Below are positions 7,367-14,890 of a stretch of 24,512 bases of DNA, piece by piece. Position numbers and translations under genes: made by a program. Each line of letters begins with the position of its first letter. Positions within the stretch are counted from its first letter, which is position 1. A model generated the notes under the pieces. That model worked only from the letters and a program-made list of their open reading frames with translations, ran no database searches and was not told the origin of the DNA. Source of the DNA: Acidobacteria bacterium UBA2999 (lineage in GTDB: Bacteria; Acidobacteriota; Vicinamibacteria; Vicinamibacterales; UBA2999). The stretch spans positions 969-25,480 of the forward strand of contig DDZV01000033.1 of assembly GCA_002346475.1 (NCBI GenBank), read 5' to 3'.

Positions 7367-7432
7367 CGACACACTACAGCTTTCTTTCGGACTAATCCTC
7401 GAGGATGATGATCATGCAGAGAAATAAAACCT

Positions 7433-8794
7433 GTGCCTAAGACGCTGTTCATTCAAACGTATGGCTGCCAGATGAATGTCTATGATTCTGCTCGAATGGC
7501 AGACGTGCTTGCACCACATGGCTACCGGTCAGTCGGTTCACCTGACGATGCTGATCTAGTGATCCTTAATACCTGTCATATTCGCGAGAAAGCAGCTGAA
7601 AAAGTTTACTCAGAGTTAGGCCGACTACGAAAAATTAAAACAGCACGCGACAAGAACTTAAACCCTATGCTCATCGCAGTTGGCGGCTGCGTCGCCCAAG
7701 CAGAGGGAGAAGAGATCTGGGCCAGGGCGCCTTGGGTAGACATCGTGTTTGGTCCCCAAACTTATCACCGTCTTCCAGAGATGCTAGCATCTTCCCAACG
7801 AAAAGAAGCAGTTTTCCACGCCGAATTCTCTGCTGAACAGAAATTTGACCTCCCGCTCCAAATAAATACTTCCGCCAGCACTAGCGAATACCTAACCATT
7901 CAAGAAGGCTGTAACAAATTTTGCACCTTTTGCGTTGTCCCCTATACACGCGGAGAGGAGTTCTCACGACCTAGCAGAAACATCTTGAGAGAAGCTTCAC
8001 AATTGATAGCACGAGGCGCGCGCGAGGTTACGCTTCTCGGACAAAACGTTAATGCGTATCTAAGCATCGATGAATACGGATCCAAAATTAGCCTTGGTGA
8101 GCTACTATTCCAACTGGCAGAACTCCCCAATCTAGAACGTATACGGTATACCACCTCCCACCCTCGGGATATGCATAAAGAATTGCTGGATGCGCATCGG
8201 CAACTACCCGAGGTCATGCCTTATGTTCATCTTCCCGTCCAATCTGGGTCCAACTCCGTGCTAACTGACATGAATAGACGCCATACCGCTGATGACTATC
8301 GTCATGCTATCGATCAGCTTAGAACTGCACGACCGGATATCGCCATATCCAGTGACTTCATTGTTGGCTTTCCAGGCGAAAGCGAAGCAGATTTTTTAGA
8401 CACGCTAACTCTCGTACGTGAGGTGGAATATGCACAGGCATACTCATTTAAATATAGCGCACGACCCGGCACTCCAGCCGCAATAATGAGGAAGCAAGTT
8501 TCCGAGGATGAGAAGAAGGCTCGATTGGCTGAATTACAAAACCTTCTACGCCAACAGCAAATCTCATTTAATAAAAAATTTATTGGAAAAACAGTTTCTG
8601 TATTGCTTGAACGGCACGGACGTCACAATGGCCAACTCGTTGGACGGAGCCCCCACATGCAAATGGTGCACGTCAATGCTTCTGATTCCCTTCTTGGGAA
8701 ACTTGTACAAGTAAATATCGATGGTGTGGACAAGAACAGTCTTTCCGGTCATCTGTTTACTGATAAGTTCCAGCAACCTAAAGTGACCAACTGA
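7433..8794 (+). CDS. miaB: tRNA-2-methylthio-N6-dimethylallyladenosine synthase MiaB
   Basis: Radical-SAM methylthiotransferase that adds a methylthio group to i6A37 of tRNAs reading UNN codons. All three domains are present. The N-terminal UPF0004 domain has Cys12 (TYGCQMN), Cys48 (NTCHIRE) and Cys86 (VGGCVAQ), which hold the auxiliary iron-sulfur cluster. The radical-SAM core has CNKFCTFCVVPYTRG (Cys160, Cys164, Cys167). A C-terminal TRAM RNA-binding domain spans about 375-445. Length, 453 residues, is normal. The QMN and HIREKA residues point to MiaB rather than the MtaB or RimO branches. The start is GTG 7433: the same frame has a stop at 7409-7411 and no ATG in between. The TGA is followed 39 bases later by the phoH start, so it is probably in one unit with the genes below. 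Confidence 0.97.
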   Translation: MPKTLFIQTYGCQMNVYDSARMADVLAPHGYRSVGSPDDADLVILNTCHIREKAAEKVYSELGRLRKIKTARDKNLNPMLIAVGGCVAQAEGEEIWARAPWVDIVFGPQTYHRLPEMLASSQRKEAVFHAEFSAEQKFDLPLQINTSASTSEYLTIQEGCNKFCTFCVVPYTRGEEFSRPSRNILREASQLIARGAREVTLLGQNVNAYLSIDEYGSKISLGELLFQLAELPNLERIRYTTSHPRDMHKELLDAHRQLPEVMPYVHLPVQSGSNSVLTDMNRRHTADDYRHAIDQLRTARPDIAISSDFIVGFPGESEADFLDTLTLVREVEYAQAYSFKYSARPGTPAAIMRKQVSEDEKKARLAELQNLLRQQQISFNKKFIGKTVSVLLERHGRHNGQLVGRSPHMQMVHVNASDSLLGKLVQVNIDGVDKNSLSGHLFTDKFQQPKVTN

Positions 8795-8833
8795 TAGAGG
8801 ACAACCAGCCCCAGTGCAGACCCGATAGCAGAA

Positions 8834-9820
8834 GTGGAAAGCAGCCCCAAGACACCCCCCCCTCTGGTCATTGACTTTGATGACAACCGACTACTAAATG
8901 CACTTTTCGGTGAGCATGACCGACATATTGCAACAATTGAACACCGCCTTGATGTCTCCATCTCTTCACGTGGAAACCGTATAGCTATAATCGGTCAAGT
9001 TTGGTCACAACGGACAACACAAACCGTGTTGAATGGGCTTTATTCTCGTTTACTCAAAGGATTTTCAGTGACTGACGCAGATGTCGATGCTGCTATAAGA
9101 ATGGCTGAAGGTGGAGATTCTTGCGCCTCTCTTTCTGACCAGGTGGTTATCCGTACCCGCAGAGGTACAATTACTCCTCGCTCAGCCAACCAAAAGCAGT
9201 ACGTGCTTGAGATGCAAAAGGATGAACTTCTTTTTGCCCTCGGCCCGGCCGGCACAGGTAAGACTTTTTTAGCGGTGGGCGTGGCAGTCTCAATGTTAAT
9301 GGGGGGGCATGTTGACCGCATTGTGCTATCACGCCCAGCAGTAGAAGCTGGAGAACGTCTCGGCTTTCTTCCCGGTGATATACGAGACAAAGTGGATCCC
9401 TATCTTCGCCCACTATACGACGCACTCTATTTAATGATGCCGGCCGACCAAGTATCTAAACGTTTAAATAACGGAGAGATTGAAATCGCACCGGTGGCCT
9501 TTATGCGCGGACGCACTTTAGCTAACTCATTTGTAATCGTGGACGAAGCGCAGAACACATCGCCTGTACAGATGAAAATGCTATTGACGCGCCTAGGTGA
9601 GGGCTCACGTATGATTGTAACGGGGGATCTCTCTCAAATAGACCTGCCCGAGGGAACGCCTTCTGGCCTAGCAGAGGCTGTACACATTCTTGAAGGAACT
9701 CAAGGAATTGGTGTTGTGCGCCTAAATGAAAACGATGTGTTCCGTCACACCCTAGTGACGAAAATCATACGCGCCTACAATGGCAAAGACACAAAACAGA
9801 AGGGCGCAAGAAATGGTTGA
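8834..9820 (+). CDS. phoH: PhoH-family ATPase (PhoH-like, PhoL type)
   Basis: Cytoplasmic P-loop ATPase of the PhoH family, linked to RNA metabolism and often encoded directly before the ribonuclease gene ybeY, as here. The Walker A motif is GPAGTGKT (137-144). The Walker B region is VIVDEAQN (Asp237, Glu238), followed by LTRLGEGSRMIVTGDLSQID, the usual sensor-like block. The N-terminal third (about 1-110) is the variable region with a KH-like segment (DVSISSRGNRIAIIG). Length, 328 residues, is typical. GTG 8834 is the only normal start between the upstream in-frame stop (8795-8797) and the conserved part; I see no good ribosome site. The biochemical role of PhoH proteins is still loosely defined. 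Confidence 0.94.
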   Translation: MESSPKTPPPLVIDFDDNRLLNALFGEHDRHIATIEHRLDVSISSRGNRIAIIGQVWSQRTTQTVLNGLYSRLLKGFSVTDADVDAAIRMAEGGDSCASLSDQVVIRTRRGTITPRSANQKQYVLEMQKDELLFALGPAGTGKTFLAVGVAVSMLMGGHVDRIVLSRPAVEAGERLGFLPGDIRDKVDPYLRPLYDALYLMMPADQVSKRLNNGEIEIAPVAFMRGRTLANSFVIVDEAQNTSPVQMKMLLTRLGEGSRMIVTGDLSQIDLPEGTPSGLAEAVHILEGTQGIGVVRLNENDVFRHTLVTKIIRAYNGKDTKQKGARNG

Positions 9821-9837
9821 CCACTAGGTGAATTTGG

Positions 9838-10362
9838 ATGGTGTCACATATACATATTGAAATTTCCTACATTGATGCAGATTCAACTACTATCCCAAAC
9901 GCCTCACCGACAATCAGGCAAGCTATAAAAGCAGCAATGGCGGAGACCGGTCACCTTCAAGATGCAAGTGTGGAGATTAGTGTTGTAGTCGCGAATGACC
10001 ATTTCTTGCAGGGATTGAACAAAAAGTATCGCAAACTTAACCGACCAACTAATGTTCTTGCGTTTCCTATCAACCAAGAAAATCAAGAGAAAGGTAAAGA
10101 TTTTCCAATTGTTTTGGGCGATATCGTGCTTAGCATAGAAAGCGTTCTTTCCGAAGCGATTGAACAACGAAAAACTGCCAGTGCCCATCTGTGCCACCTT
10201 GTGATACATGGGCTTCTCCACCTCCTTGGATATGATCATGCCACCTCATCAGAGGCAGACCTCATGGAGACGACGGAACGCAAGGTACTGTCGAAAATTG
10301 GAATTGGCGATCCCTATGCCAATGCAAGCGACTCTTCCACAACAGCACAGCAAGCTCTGTGA
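9838..10362 (+). CDS. ybeY: endoribonuclease YbeY (rRNA maturation factor)
   Basis: Single-strand-specific, metal-dependent endoribonuclease involved in 16S rRNA 3'-end maturation and ribosome quality control. The zinc motif HGLLHLLGYDH is intact (His124, His128, His134). The other family blocks, NRPTNVLAFP and LGDIVLS, are in the right order. Length, 174 residues, is normal. ATG 9838 has a good AGGTGA ribosome site six bases upstream and starts 17 bases after phoH. About 20 weakly conserved residues follow the catalytic part. In many alphaproteobacteria a CorC/TlyC-type CBS-domain gene follows ybeY; here only 59 bases separate it from lnt and no such gene fits. Confidence 0.96.
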   Translation: MVSHIHIEISYIDADSTTIPNASPTIRQAIKAAMAETGHLQDASVEISVVVANDHFLQGLNKKYRKLNRPTNVLAFPINQENQEKGKDFPIVLGDIVLSIESVLSEAIEQRKTASAHLCHLVIHGLLHLLGYDHATSSEADLMETTERKVLSKIGIGDPYANASDSSTTAQQAL

Positions 10363-10421
10363 TGTTGTATGTTCCGCATTTGAGACTGGCGTTTGCTCTT
10401 GCTAAATCGAATTGATGCCAG

Positions 10422-12017
10422 GTGCTAACTTCTCCCTACATGAATATCAGACGGATGAGTCAAATCGAAGCAAGGCTACACGTACTTAGTTTATGGCAAA
10501 AATCAGTTATAGCACTAGCGATTGGCATGAGCTCTACATTCGCTTTACCTCCGTACAATGCAATACCCGTATTAATCATCTCATACACTGGATTAATTTT
10601 TCTTCTTAACGGTTGCGGCAGAAAATATCACGCGGCGGTGATAGGTTGGTGTTTCGGATACGGGCAGTTTGTCGTAGGACTTTATTGGATAGCCAATGCC
10701 TTGCTCATTGATCCAGTTCAATTTGCTTGGATAGTGCCGTTTGCCATTCTAGGGTTACCGGCCTTGCTAGCGATGTTTTCATCTTTAGCAACACTGCTTA
10801 CTGTATGCGTTCCCGTAGGTTGCGTTGCACGACCACTAACATTGGCTATTGCCTGGACTGGAGTTGAATGGTTGCGCGGACATATGTTGTCAGGTTTTCC
10901 TTGGAATCTGATCGGCTATGCATGGACCGCCTCAGACGAGATGCTGCAGTTCACGTCGCTTGTTGGCATCCACGGACTAGGATTTGTCACAGTGCTGGTA
11001 GCAGCAACTCCTGCAATACTAACCAGAGTAGAATTTGGTTGGCGTCGACTAATACCTGGGGCACTAATCTTAATCAGTTTAGTCGCTATCTGGTCGGGCG
11101 GTAACCTAAGAATTTCAGAACAATCAGTAACAGAATTCAACAACGTACAACTTCGCATAGTGCAGGGAAATATCAAACAACACCACAAATGGCGCGATGA
11201 ACTTCGCCAACTACAATTCGAACGCTATTTAACGCTAAGCTCAAACCCAGGCAACAGTACTGCAACCCATATCATCTGGCCGGAGACTGCCCTTCCGTTT
11301 GCTCTCAAAAACAAAAAAATTAACACTCAAATTGGCAGCTTAGCTGGACTTGACGGTGCCGTAATCACTGGAGTTATCCATACGGTAGCGAACACCGCCG
11401 GTCCTCCAACCGTGTGGAATAGTCTTCAAGCAATCGGACATAATGGTCGACTTCTAGCCTCTTACCACAAAAAGCGCCTTGTGCCTTTCGGTGAGTATTT
11501 ACCCTTTCGTTCCCTGCTTACTCTACTTGGCCTTACCAAGGTAACCACTGGCGCTGTAGACTTTACGGCAGGCCAGGGCTCTCCATTTGTGACCGTTAGA
11601 GGATTGCCCACTTTTACTGCCATAATTTGTTACGAGGCAATATTTCCACACCACACTCACGATTCGGAAGAAACGTCCCAGTGGTTGTTGAACATCACAA
11701 ACGATGCATGGTTCGGGGATAGCAGCGGACCACACCAGCATTTTGCGATGGCCCGTGTAAGAGCCATAGAACAGGGAAAAGCACTGGTCCGAGCTGCCAA
11801 TACTGGAATCTCCGCTATTGTCGACCCATACGGCAGAGTTCAACAACGGCTTGACCTGGGTGAATACGGAGTGATTGACGGGAAACTTCCGCGGCCACTT
11901 GACCGACGGCCATTTTATGCACGCTGGGGTGATAGCACGGCCCTTCTGTTCATAATGGTCACAACAATCATTCTGTTATTAAGTTCAGGAGAATGGAGAA
12001 AACATTCTGCGCCATGA
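10422..12017 (+). CDS. lnt: apolipoprotein N-acyltransferase
   Basis: Inner-membrane enzyme that adds the third acyl chain to the N-terminal cysteine of lipoproteins, the last step of lipoprotein maturation. The N-terminal half (to about residue 235) is a series of hydrophobic segments, followed by a periplasmic carbon-nitrogen hydrolase domain. The Glu-Lys-Cys triad is present, numbered from GTG 10422: Glu288 in IIWPETALPF, Lys350 in YHKKRLVPFGEYLPF and Cys403 in AIICYEAIFP. A final hydrophobic segment (STALLFIMVTTIILLL) lies near the C terminus, as in E. coli Lnt. Length, 531 residues, is slightly long. The start is not settled: GTG 10422, ATG 10440 and ATG 10455 are all in frame and none has a clear ribosome site. 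The function is secure. Confidence 0.95.
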   Translation: MLTSPYMNIRRMSQIEARLHVLSLWQKSVIALAIGMSSTFALPPYNAIPVLIISYTGLIFLLNGCGRKYHAAVIGWCFGYGQFVVGLYWIANALLIDPVQFAWIVPFAILGLPALLAMFSSLATLLTVCVPVGCVARPLTLAIAWTGVEWLRGHMLSGFPWNLIGYAWTASDEMLQFTSLVGIHGLGFVTVLVAATPAILTRVEFGWRRLIPGALILISLVAIWSGGNLRISEQSVTEFNNVQLRIVQGNIKQHHKWRDELRQLQFERYLTLSSNPGNSTATHIIWPETALPFALKNKKINTQIGSLAGLDGAVITGVIHTVANTAGPPTVWNSLQAIGHNGRLLASYHKKRLVPFGEYLPFRSLLTLLGLTKVTTGAVDFTAGQGSPFVTVRGLPTFTAIICYEAIFPHHTHDSEETSQWLLNITNDAWFGDSSGPHQHFAMARVRAIEQGKALVRAANTGISAIVDPYGRVQQRLDLGEYGVIDGKLPRPLDRRPFYARWGDSTALLFIMVTTIILLLSSGEWRKHSAP

Positions 12018-12338
12018 TAAAACACACCAGACTTTCATAGAGTTACCGTTGTCTTTGTCGGACATACGAAAATCTGCACCCTTCTCTGAAAAATGATTGA
12101 ACAGGAGACATTATACGACGCTTTAAATTCTGTTATGTATTGAGCATATAGACACTAATCTTCTGATCGTCGGAATTTAACTTGAGTTAGTTCGCGGGTC
12201 CATTACGGATGCTGTGCCGATCGGACACAACACACGAACCGACTTAGCGAATAGATAATGTGCTTGCCAAGTGCCGTAATGTCTCTTTTTATTGGTGTGG
12301 TTTACCTTGTTGCGACCACGATAGACGGGAGAGAGAAA
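12018..12338 (+). promoter_or_regulatory. 321-base non-coding metK leader with stem-loops (candidate RNA regulator)
   Basis: No gene fits in this gap. It holds a nested stem: TTCGC (12191-12195) pairs with GCGAA (12247-12251), and GGGTC (12196-12200) pairs with GAACC (12236-12240) apart from one mismatch. These enclose an inner hairpin at 12213-12229 (TGTGCC / GG-A-CACA, loop GATC). A second hairpin, GTGGT (12297-12301) with ACCAC (12315-12319) around a 13-base loop, ends eight bases before the metK ribosome site at 12327-12331. SAM/SAH riboswitches are known before metK in some alphaproteobacteria, but I cannot match this to that consensus. No convincing promoter hexamers were found. Confidence 0.4.
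12327..12331 (+). promoter_or_regulatory. metK: ribosome binding site deciding the metK start
   Basis: GGGAG, inside a purine run GGGAGAGAGAAA, lies seven bases before GTG 12339. It supports this GTG over the in-frame ATG 81 bases upstream, which has no such site. Confidence 0.75.
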
Positions 12339-13508
12339 GTGCCAATATCTGATTATCTGTTTACCAGCGAATCTGTATCCGAGGGACACCCTGATAAGCT
12401 TTGCGATCGAATTTCAGACGCTATTGTTGATACATATCTCGAAGCCGATGAAAACTCGCGTGTTGCAGCCGAGACTTTAGCTACGACGAACTACGTATGT
12501 ATAGCTGGCGAAGTTCGTGGCCCAGACTCTATTACAAGTGATCAACTCAAAGACGTCGCTCGTTCCTGTATCCGAGACATCGGCTACGAGCAGGAGGGTT
12601 TTCACTGGAAAAATGCCGTGATTGACATTCGTGTACACTCGCAATCGACAGATATTGCTCAAGGTGTCGACGCAAGTGGTAATAAAGATGAAGGAGCGGG
12701 AGACCAGGGCATTATGTTTGGCTATGCCTGCCGCGAGACCGAGGTTTTGATGCCAGCTCCGATATACTACGCCCATGCCATACTGAGCTCGTTGGCAGAA
12801 GCCCGACGATCAGGAACTGAGCCTGGTTTAGGCCCGGACTCTAAGAGCCAGGTGACACTCAAGTACGTAGATGGAAAACCCATTGGAGCCACTTCGATTG
12901 TCGTGTCAACACAACACAGCCATAACCTTGAGCAGGCTGAAATCAGAGAGATCGTTCGGCCGTATGTGATGAATACCCTACCGGACGGCTGGATGTGTCC
13001 AGAGGAGGAATTCTACGTAAATCCAACAGGTCGTTTTGTAATCGGAGGGCCTGATGGTGATTGTGGTCTAACTGGTCGAAAAATTATTGTGGACACGTAC
13101 GGTGGTGCGTCTCCTCATGGTGGTGGAGCATTTTCGGGTAAAGACCCCACCAAGGTTGATCGGTCAGCAGCCTATGCTGCCCGCTACGCCGCAAAAAATG
13201 TAGTGGCAGCCCGTTTAGCTGATCGTTGCACCATCCAGCTATCTTATGCAATTGGTGTCTCCAAACCACTTTCGATTTATGTTGACTTGCACGGCACAGG
13301 GACTGTCGACGAACGTCGGCTCGAGAACATCATTGGGGATATACTTGATCTAAGTCCGCGTGGCATCCGACAACGTTTGGTATTAAGCCGACCCATTTAT
13401 GCAAGAACTGCAGCCTATGGTCACTTTGGCCGTGCTGCAGAAATAGATGGTGGCTTTTCATGGGAAAAACTTGACCTGGTCGATGACCTTAAGTCTGCAT
13501 TTGCATAA
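12339..13508 (+). CDS. metK: S-adenosylmethionine synthetase (methionine adenosyltransferase)
   Basis: Makes S-adenosylmethionine from methionine and ATP, the methyl donor also used by the neighbouring TrmB and MiaB. Family motifs are intact: SESVSEGHPDKLCDRISDA near the N terminus (catalytic His17, metal Asp19), GAGDQGIMFGYA, the DGKPIGATSIVVSTQH block and the P-loop-like GGGAFSGKDPTKVDRSAAY. From GTG 12339 the protein has 389 residues, close to the 384 of E. coli, and starts directly with the conserved part (PISDYLFTSES). ATG 12258 would add 27 mostly hydrophobic residues absent from the family and lacks a ribosome site, so I rejected it. It follows a long structured leader. trmB begins 10 bases after the stop. 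Confidence 0.96.
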   Translation: MPISDYLFTSESVSEGHPDKLCDRISDAIVDTYLEADENSRVAAETLATTNYVCIAGEVRGPDSITSDQLKDVARSCIRDIGYEQEGFHWKNAVIDIRVHSQSTDIAQGVDASGNKDEGAGDQGIMFGYACRETEVLMPAPIYYAHAILSSLAEARRSGTEPGLGPDSKSQVTLKYVDGKPIGATSIVVSTQHSHNLEQAEIREIVRPYVMNTLPDGWMCPEEEFYVNPTGRFVIGGPDGDCGLTGRKIIVDTYGGASPHGGGAFSGKDPTKVDRSAAYAARYAAKNVVAARLADRCTIQLSYAIGVSKPLSIYVDLHGTGTVDERRLENIIGDILDLSPRGIRQRLVLSRPIYARTAAYGHFGRAAEIDGGFSWEKLDLVDDLKSAFA

Positions 13509-13518
13509 CATCTCTCCC

Positions 13519-14220
13519 ATGCCTCAAGAATCAAGAACGTTGTCCTATATCCATTACGGGCGTCGGCGTGGCCGGCCAGAGAGACCGCATCGACAAGAAT
13601 TGCTCAAAACCATGCTTTCAACAATTTCTGTGTCATTGGAAAATGTAGCGGCTCGCAGCTTAGACCCTCGATCTCTGTTCCCCTCTAATACGACAGAAAT
13701 ATGGCTGGAAATTGGATACGGAGCTGGAGAGCATCTTTCAACATTAGCGCAACGCAACCCGAAAGTGGGCTTTCTGGGATGCGAACCATTTCTTAACGGT
13801 GTATCGAGGCTTCTCAGACAAATTGAAACGGATAAACTTTGTAACGTCCGCGTTCTTGTTGATGATGGAAGAAAAATGATGGAAGCCCTCGTGCCAGCCA
13901 GCATTAGTCGCATTTTTGTGCTGTTTCCAGACCCATGGCATAAAAGGCGTCATCATAAGCGACGTTTAATCTCAACTAATAGCGTTTCTGAGTTTGCTCG
14001 CATCATGCACTCGGGTGGATTGTTGCGCCTAGCAACCGATCATGATGAGTACTGTCGCTGGTCTTTAAGCCACCTCCTTGCCAACCCGAACTTTCAATGG
14101 ACAGCAGAATGTGCCAACGATTGGCTATGCCGCCCCCCCGACTGGCCACCAACCAGATACGAAAGGAAGGCGATTGTCGCTGGGAGACAACCAACCTTTC
14201 TATCTTTTTCTCGAATTTAA
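13519..14220 (+). CDS. trmB: tRNA (guanine-N7-)-methyltransferase TrmB
   Basis: SAM-dependent enzyme that methylates N7 of G46 in the tRNA variable loop. The N terminus RTLSYIHYGRRRGR is the usual basic start. The SAM-binding loop is LEIGYGAGEH (63-72). The family hallmark FPDPWHKRRHHKRRL (136-150) and TDHDEYCRW are intact. Length, 233 residues, is close to E. coli TrmB (239). I chose ATG 13519 because it follows the metK stop by 10 bases and precedes the conserved part. The ATG at 13447 lies inside metK and would add unrelated residues. The ribosome site is weak, so re-initiation from metK translation is likely. The end is followed by the rimP leader. Confidence 0.95.
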   Translation: MPQESRTLSYIHYGRRRGRPERPHRQELLKTMLSTISVSLENVAARSLDPRSLFPSNTTEIWLEIGYGAGEHLSTLAQRNPKVGFLGCEPFLNGVSRLLRQIETDKLCNVRVLVDDGRKMMEALVPASISRIFVLFPDPWHKRRHHKRRLISTNSVSEFARIMHSGGLLRLATDHDEYCRWSLSHLLANPNFQWTAECANDWLCRPPDWPPTRYERKAIVAGRQPTFLSFSRI

Positions 14221-14249
14221 AAAAGAATAAAAGTACTATGAACGTTGGT

Positions 14250-14272
14250 AAGCCTCGCCTAGAATAGGGCTT
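14250..14272 (+). promoter_or_regulatory. upstream hairpin in the rimP leader
   Basis: AAGC (14250-14253) pairs with GCTT (14269-14272), and CCTA (14258-14261) pairs with TAGG (14265-14268) around a GAA loop, leaving a CTCG bulge on the 5' side. It sits about 30 bases before the terminator-like hairpin and could compete or cooperate with it in a leader RNA. Confidence 0.35.
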
Positions 14273-14304
14273 TGATGTTATCTCCAGTGAGCTTCTTGAT
14301 CAGG

Positions 14305-14327
14305 AATGGGCGTTGGCCCATTTTTTT
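14305..14327 (+). terminator. intrinsic terminator or attenuator before rimP
   Basis: A perfect 7-base stem, AATGGGC (14305-14311) and GCCCATT (14316-14322) around a GTTG loop, runs into five more T (14323-14327). This is the classic factor-independent terminator layout. It lies 85 bases after the trmB stop and 45 bases before rimP. It could end the metK-trmB transcript, or act as an attenuator if transcription of the rimP-nusA-infB unit starts upstream. I have seen similar hairpins before rimP in other alphaproteobacteria, which favours a regulatory role. Confidence 0.8.
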
Positions 14328-14371
14328 GTCGTAAAGCAATCGGTGCCAGCATCTGCAGGGACTCGGAACTT

Positions 14372-14890
14372 ATGGGCACAGACTATCGCATAGGTGAGAT
14401 TGAAAAGATCCTAACGCCAACTCTTCATGGAATGGGCTTCAATCTTGTTCGAGCTCTCATAGACGGCAAGAAGAACCCTCGGCTTCAGGTCATGGTTGAG
14501 CGACAGGACTGTCATAACGTTAGCATCAATGACTGTACAGCGGTGAGCCGCGCGTTATCAGCATTATTGGACATAGAGGATCCGATTCCTAGCACATACG
14601 TATTGGAAGTTAGCTCCCCTGGCACTGATCGTCCATTGGTTGCGATAACTGACTATGAGCGATTTTTGGGTCGCTACGCACACCTTGAAATTGAGCCTCC
14701 CATCTCCGGAAGGAGACACTATCGCGGTATTCTCGATGGCGTTGATAATGGCGCGGTAAAAATTTTAGCTCAAGACGGGGTGTTTCTTGTTCCGTTTACA
14801 CAGATCAGAAAAGCTAAACTAGTCCCTACAAAAGAAGAAGTAGCCGTTCTGAAACAAGACGCGTCACAGGTAAGGAAATATGATGACTAA
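14372..14890 (+). CDS. rimP: ribosome maturation factor RimP
   Basis: Assists assembly of the 30S subunit. The protein has the two expected parts: an N-terminal alpha/beta domain with LVRALIDGKKNPRLQVMVER and the NDCTAVSRALSALLDIEDP block, then LEVSSPGTDRPL leading into the C-terminal SH3-like domain (SGRRHYRGILDG, VPFTQIRKAKLVP). I chose ATG 14372 (172 residues). The ATG at 14306 lies within the terminator-like hairpin and would add 22 residues foreign to the family. The 3' end overlaps nusA by 8-11 bases, so the two are probably translationally coupled. rimP is the first gene of the rimP-nusA-ylxR-infB unit. Confidence 0.95.
   Translation: MGTDYRIGEIEKILTPTLHGMGFNLVRALIDGKKNPRLQVMVERQDCHNVSINDCTAVSRALSALLDIEDPIPSTYVLEVSSPGTDRPLVAITDYERFLGRYAHLEIEPPISGRRHYRGILDGVDNGAVKILAQDGVFLVPFTQIRKAKLVPTKEEVAVLKQDASQVRKYDD

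Noticed and set aside
8508..8714. Short + strand frame inside miaB
   Set aside because: It lies wholly within the conserved TRAM region of miaB in another frame and has no family features.
12097..12117. TTGAAC followed by TATACG as a metK promoter
   Set aside because: The spacer is only 9 bases, far too short for a sigma-70 promoter.
12258..12338. ATG 12258 as a metK start, adding a hydrophobic 27-residue leader
   Set aside because: MetK is cytoplasmic and the family starts at the PISDYLFTSES position. GTG 12339 has a good ribosome site and the upstream ATG has none.
12297..12338. Known SAM/SAH riboswitch before metK
   Set aside because: The stem plus downstream purine run is reminiscent of that class, but the conserved loop sequence is not there and I cannot draw the pseudoknot. 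Kept only as a general candidate leader.
14306..14371. ATG 14306 as the rimP start
   Set aside because: It lies inside the terminator-like hairpin and the added 22 residues are foreign to RimP. ATG 14372 fits the family N terminus.
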